64,000 nt of DNA from Stereocaulon alpinum (taxonomy: Eukaryota > Ascomycota > Lecanoromycetes > Lecanorales > Stereocaulaceae), in NCBI GenBank assembly GCA_018257865.1, contig JAEUBA010000033.1, forward strand, positions 244,523 to 308,522, written 5' to 3'. The position numbers were made by a program, and so were the translations under genes. The notes beneath the pieces are model-generated. The model was not told the DNA's origin. It did no database searches and saw only the letters and a program-made list of their open reading frames with translations. This document shows, in pieces, positions 58,670-64,000 of this stretch. Position 1 is the first letter of the stretch; every line of letters starts with the position of its first letter.

Positions 58670-61600
58670 TGCGTCCGCGTAGTTACTGTTATAGGACGAT
58701 TATTATTAAGGTGGGTATAGTTATTAATCCTATTATTATAGGCCTTCAGCTAGGCAGGGAGTACTCGTAGAGGGCCTTTTATATTAGGATACTATAGGTG
58801 GAAGGCCTTTAATATATAAGGCGCTATTATCGTATTAGAGTAGGGATACTATTCTAAGTCTTTATTAGTACCTCTCTACTTAATCTAATACTTTAAGGTA
58901 GAGCTAATTAGCTTAGAGCCTAGTATCTCCTCTAACTCCTACTTATCTTATTCCGGCAGTAGTTATATTAGGGCTAGGTTAAGGCGTTACTACCCTAGTA
59001 AGGGATTATTAGGGTATTTATAGAGGGAGTAGGAGTAGAATACTAGCTAAATTATCTAGTCCTTTAGGAGTTCTACCTTCTAGCTTTTACTAACCTTCTC
59101 TAAAACCTTAACTAGGCCGTACTAGTTATTAGAGAGCTTATAGAAGGGTTAATCTACCCTCTAGTTCTAAGTATCTACTAGTACTAGGTCTCTAATATCT
59201 TAGTCTACCTTATAATACTTATAGTTAGCTATTCGTCTTATCTTATCCTACTATAACTATAAGGAGGAGTATATAAATCGTATAGTATTTTCTATATATA
59301 AGGCGACTTATATAACGTCCTTATAATTTAGCTTCTTTAAGGCGGTAACGGGGGGATTAGGATTATAGAGGTCTTAGGAGGTATATAGCTTATACCCGTT
59401 TAATAGCTAGAAGGGCGTAATATCTAGAGATTTATATAGTAGGGTTAGCTAGGCTAGATCTATAATTAGTAGTATCTAGCTCCAGTTATCCTAATAGTAC
59501 GTATAGAATAGGCGAAGGCGCTATTTTACGTACTAGTTTATAATCTCCGTTTAGCTATTAATATTTAGATTATATAATATAGTAAGCTTTACCTTAGTAC
59601 CTAAGATCTAGTAGTACTCCTTCTAGAAAGTTAATACGAATTATACCCCTTAGTCTAAGATAATAGAGTTAGGTATACCCTAGTAATAAGTTTAGTAAGT
59701 AAGGAATAATTCAGCTATTCCCTTTACTATAATAGTTTTATAGTATAGTACTAAGAGATATTTCTTTAATAGTCGGTCTATAACTATAAAAGTAAAGTTA
59801 TAGCTAGCCTTATCTAGCGGTAGCTTAGTAAAGTCTATAGTTAAGTACTAATATAGACGGGCTAGAATCTCTAGGGGCTTTAGAAAGCCTAGAGTCTTAT
59901 TTCTATAAGCCTTTATTTAGGTATAGCTATAATTAGCGATATACTACGCTATATTATTTCCGACGTTCCTCTAGTAGTATTATCTAGATAGGACTATCTT
60001 AACCTTACTAATCCCTATATACGCAATAGCTAGCTGGGTATAAATATAGTAGATTAGGGATATCTATAGCTCTAATAGCTCTATTAGTACTTTAAGCCTA
60101 CTTTAGAAGTATAGCTTACTATAGTCTAAGTTATAGTTAAGGTAGTCGCTATAGGCTTACTTATATAGGGGTTCTAGCTCCAGCGAGTTCTTATTAGCGT
60201 TAATTACTTAGTTAATAATATTATAGCCCTTAATATTATATATAGTCGCTAAGGCGGGATTAGGTACTTCGCCTTCTAAGTATTCTTCTAGTTCTTTAGG
60301 GTCTACTAGCGTAGTAATAGGTAATAGCTTAACCTTTTCTATAATTTAGACTAAGTTATAGTCCGGATAGGCGGTAAGAGAGGTAACTATAACTTCTTCT
60401 AGTATTTAAGGGTCTACCTTCTTACTTAAGAGGAGTTACTAGCTTTAGATCGCGCGTTTATAGGCTTCTAAGGGTATAATATCTTACTCCCTATAAAATA
60501 GTATATCCGCTATAGTATTCGTAACGCCGGTACGGTATATAATTATAAAGTAGAAGTTAGTAAAGAACTTAGCCTAGCGAGCTTAGTAGGCTATAAGGTC
60601 TTTAGTAGTTATAAAGTATTCTAAGGCCTTATAATTAGTATATATATAGACTAACTTCTAGGCTCTAAGAAGCTCTAGCTTATACTACTAGAAGGAGTAG
60701 AAGATTATAAGTAGCTCCTTATTATAAATTAGGTAATTTAACTCTATATCCCCTATTATTTTCGAGAAGTATCCTACTAGGTAGAAGAGGCTATCCTTAT
60801 ATTTTTATAATAAGATACCAGCGACTACCCTATCTAAGGAATCCGTCTTAAGGCGGGTTTCCTTATAAGGATTATAATACTTAAGGATAGGGGTAGAGAG
60901 GAGTACTTAGCGGAGGGAGTCTTAAGTATAGCGATAGGTATTATTAAAGTAGAAAGGTATATCCTTAGCTATTAAGTAGACGAGCGGAGTAATAATCCTA
61001 CTATATCCTTAGATAAACCTTTAGTAGAAGTTATAGAAGCTTAGGTAGCTTTAGATACCTTATATATTACCTATATACTACTAGGTCTTAATAATAGCGA
61101 CCTTCTCTAGATTTACCTTAATACTATCTACTCTAATAATAAAGTTAAGGAACTTAGTCTTTATAATATTAAACTCGCTCTTCTTAATATTAGCTTATAG
61201 GCTATTAGCTTATAAGATAGCTATAACCTTTTTAGTATAGATCTTATACTCTGCGATAGACTTAGAGTAAATTAGGATATTATCTATATATACTAAGTAG
61301 AAATTATTAAGGTATTCTATTAAGATATTATTAATAAAATGCTAGAAGGTAGCTAGGGCGTTTATTAACCTAAATAGTATTACCTTATACTTAAAGGTAC
61401 TATATTAACTGCGGAAACTAATAAGGTCCTCTAAGTCTTAGTAGATCCTTACTCTATAGAACGCCTATTAGACGTCGATCTTTATAAAAATCTTAACTTT
61501 ATAGATTTAAGCTATTATCTTATCTATTAATAGGAGCGGGTATAGATCCTTCTTAATTAGGTCGTTAAGCTTCTAGAAATTAACGTAGAAGTATAAGCTA

Positions 61601-62700
61601 CTATCTTCCTTTTTAGCGAAGAGTATCGGAGCTATATATAGTATATTTAATAGCTTAATAAACCCCTTATAGAGGTAGTCTATAATATAGCGTTTAGCTT
61701 TAGAGAGTTACTTATTAGTTATCTTTTATAGCGGCTTAAAGGTTAAGGTATTTAAGCTAGTAAGCTTAATTTTATAGTCTATACCTAGTCTTCTATTAGG
61801 TAATATATTAGAGTCTCTTTATAAAAAGAGGGAAGCGAACTCTTAGTACTATAGTAGAAGCTTAGCTTTTACTAAGTCCTTATTAGCCTAGTACTTAATC
61901 TCTAGTACTTCCTAAGGGGAGAGGCTTATATCTACTATAGTAAGCTTAAGAAAAAGACGCTCTTAATATTAGTCCGCCCTATAGTTAATCTTACGCTCTA
62001 AATCCTATATTAAGGCGATAAAGGTATTAGAATTAGGAGGTCTCTTAAACCTCTTACTAAGGTAGAAATAAGATATTACGATAGTAGAAATTAGGGCGAT
62101 ATTAACCCTATAAATACCGTAGCTAGGACGTTAAGCCTTAACTAGTAATATCTTTAGACTTAATATAACTAGTATATCTAACCCTTAGAGGGTATCCTCT
62201 ATTTTAGCGAAGTATTTCTCTAAGTCTTATATAAAACTTAACGGCCTACCGCCTAGTAAATTAAGTAACCTTAAGTAAGGGGGAGAAACTAAAGCTAGCT
62301 ATAGAGAGAGTAGTATACTTTAGGATAAGGTATTAATCTAGCTATCTATTAAAAGCTTAGGGTTAATAGAGGTAAGTCTAGCTTAGCTATAGTAATACTT
62401 ATCTACCTTAAAAAGGGCGTCCTAATACTTAGTATCTTATTAGTATACTAAGGAAATTAGTTTTTTAGGCGGAGTTATTAGGAGGAGTACTCTCTTATTA
62501 AAGTATTACTAAATAGCTATATTAGTAGGCTATTTAAGGCTATTTCTCCCTTTAATATAGACTTACTTAATATTATAGTACTCTAAGAATTTCTAACTAA
62601 TAAGAACGTCGGTATAACCTAAGTTAGTAACTAAGAATAGAAAATTAATATAATAATAATTAATTATTATTATAAGAAGTAGAGCGATTATAATAAGGGA
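58670..62700 (-). pseudogene. Gypsy-1B pol relic
   Basis: The reverse-strand equivalent of the copy A pol. From right to left it reads the protease/RT linker, reverse transcriptase (about 61100-61650, YIDN box at about 61275-61300), RNase H (about 60480-61000), integrase (about 59050-60380) and chromodomain (about 58790-58950). As in copy A it is broken by stops at former Gln and Trp codons, and none of the stops looks shared by selection. The two copies are collinear with only small indels. Confidence 0.82.
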
Positions 62701-62859
62701 GCTACTTTAGCTATTATAGCTAGTTAGGATAATTAGCTTAGGAAGCTTAATAAAGCGAATCCTAAAGGACTTAGAAAGGGTGAAGGTAAGGGAGGTTTTA
62801 ATTATACTAAAAATATTAGCTCTACTATTAATATATAAAAAGGTTTTAATAAAAGATCT

Positions 62860-64000
62860 ATTATATCCTAGCTTTATATTAACTAAGAACTAGCGGCCTC
62901 TAATAAGGGCCTAAAAGTTAAATTATAAGTCCTTCTATAGATTAGGGCTCTTATTATAGCTAGAGACTTTACTATAGCTTAGGAGTTTTCTAATAGCTTA
63001 TTAAACTCTATTTCCTTACTAACCTTAATCTTAGAGATCTTCTTTTCTAACGCCTATTAGCTACGCTTCTAGGGGCAGTTATTCGCCTAGTAGCTAATTT
63101 TACCGTAGTTATTATATAGTAAGTTAGCGGGTATTTTAGGGGAAGCTAGTACTACTAGTATAGGAGGTAGTAGATAAGGAAGGGTAGTTATACCTTTAAA
63201 GGTAACTTAGTAATTTATATAAGGGGTTAGAGGGGGTAAGGGGACTTACTAGCTCCTTATCTTTAAAATACTATAGGGGTTAGTATTTATTCTTATTTAA
63301 GGCTTATAAGCTATCTCCTTAGACCTAATATTTCGTATTTCTTAATCTAAGATAGTAAGGTACTTATCTAAGGTACTATAGTCCTCAGCTATCTTATACT
63401 TTTCTATATAGACGCTTCTCTTTAAGGCGGGAGAGATTTTCTTATATAAATCCTTAAATTAATACTTAGTACTAATCTTTCTAGTAGTCGCTAGGTAGGT
63501 AAACTTAACCTAAAAATTATTATAGTTTATAAATCCTATCTTAAGCTTATAGTATATACTATAAGTAGACTAGACGTAGTTATAGTTAAAGAAACGCTAA
63601 TCTAGTATATTTAGAATATTAGCGGTATTATATATAGGAGATATATAAGTTAGGTCTATATATTAAAGGATTAGGGTTTTCGCCTCTCCTATAGTATACT
63701 TATAGTATATAGAGACTTACTTAGCCTTATCCTAGAAGTTTATAGGGTATTCCTCTATAAAGATCTTTATATCTATTTTCTATATATTATATTCGACTTC
63801 CCCTATATAGTTACTAAAGTAGGATTAAGGGTATTTAATTTTTAATAGTTTAACAGCTATCCCGCTAGGTATAGGCTTTAGGAGGTAGTAGTCTACTAAC
63901 GGCTAGAGGTTAGTAGTAAGGGACCTCTATTAACGCTAGTTATTAGGAGATAGGTTTAGAGTAGAGGTAGCCTACTTAGATTAGGATTCTACTAAAGCTA
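62860..64000 (-). pseudogene. Gypsy-1B gag relic, partial in window
   Basis: The reverse-strand equivalent of the copy A gag. The CCHC zinc knuckle lies at about 63061-63121 and the gag helical domain at about 63250-63760. The window ends inside the gag 5' region; the last 25 bases match copy A at about 3576-3600. The start codon lies outside or is lost. Confidence 0.75.

Larger units (their letters stand above)
58319..64000 (-). mobile_element. Gypsy-1B, inverted second copy, cut by the window end
   Basis: A minus-strand copy of Gypsy-1. The 3' LTR (58319-58646), C-rich complement of the polypurine tract (58648-58661), pol and gag follow in reverse order, collinear with 8928 down to about 3576 of copy A. 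The catalytic YIDN box is at about 61275-61300 and the gag CCHC knuckle at about 63061-63121. The window ends about 880 bases before the expected 5' LTR end. Copy B differs from copy A at scattered sites, largely C/T and G/A. Confidence 0.95.

Noticed and set aside
2692..64000. Use of an alternative genetic code (TAA/TAG as Gln)
   Set aside because: Loss affects TGG, ATG, CAC/CAT and TGT/TGC codons and non-coding DNA alike, and short insertions keep CA/TG. This is mutation, not recoding.

Overview
The window reads as a block of fungal (most likely Pezizomycotina, filamentous ascomycete) heterochromatin built from nested transposons and mutated almost to completion by a RIP-like process (repeat-induced point mutation, CpA to TpA on either strand). 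From about 1.94 kb to the end the dinucleotides CA and TG are nearly absent while TA is in great excess and CG is kept. Gln codons have become TAA/TAG, Trp codons TAG and Met codons ATA, so no ATG-started frame of about 60 codons or more remains beyond about 1.7 kb. The retrotransposon proteins can still be read as relics when TAA/TAG is taken as former Gln or Trp. I see no intact host gene, tRNA, rRNA or CRISPR array. The organism is inferred from RIP plus the element families and is not identified further.

Layout. 1-1938: base-balanced single-copy flank with only weak small frames. 1939-2171: left-truncated Copia-type LTR marking the border. 2692-9278: full-length Ty3/Gypsy chromovirus Gypsy-1A with a 5-bp target-site duplication (TSD). 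9674-23562: second chromovirus, Gypsy-2, whose protease is split by a full-length Tad-like LINE (12038-19855, 13-bp TSD). The LINE itself holds a solo LTR and two short LTR-ended (TRIM-like) elements. 23563-24620: integrase/chromodomain tail of a third Gypsy. 25137-32163: full-length Gypsy-4 on the minus strand with a 5-bp TSD, containing a solo LTR and a 145-bp fold-back element. 32491-39890: Copia-type LTRs, Gypsy-5 on the plus strand, an unmutated minisatellite and an LTR-like repeat. 41150-46250: minus-strand Gypsy-6. 48395-49480: minus-strand Gypsy-7 integrase/chromodomain, interrupted by a 5'-truncated LINE copy that largely escaped mutation. 49490-52690: Plavaka-like (KDZ-type) transposase relic. 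52780-53960 and 56600-57500: two Copia pol fragments. 58319-64000: a second Gypsy-1 copy in inverted orientation, cut off by the window end.

How it fits together. Target-site duplications give a nesting order: Gypsy-2, then the LINE, then the TRIM-like and solo-LTR insertions; and Gypsy-4, then its solo LTR and fold-back element. Most elements over about 500 bp are saturated with RIP-type changes. Several short insertions (145-bp fold-back, 263-bp LINE fragment, minisatellite) keep CA and TG, which fits the known length requirement of RIP or insertion after it stopped. At least four Gypsy relics carry a C-terminal chromodomain, the module that directs chromovirus integration to methylated-histone heterochromatin; this offers an inferred explanation for the nest. 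The most novel items are the TRIM-like family with perfect 5-bp TSDs, the fold-back derivative, and several kilobases of RIP-mutated sequence that I could not assign.
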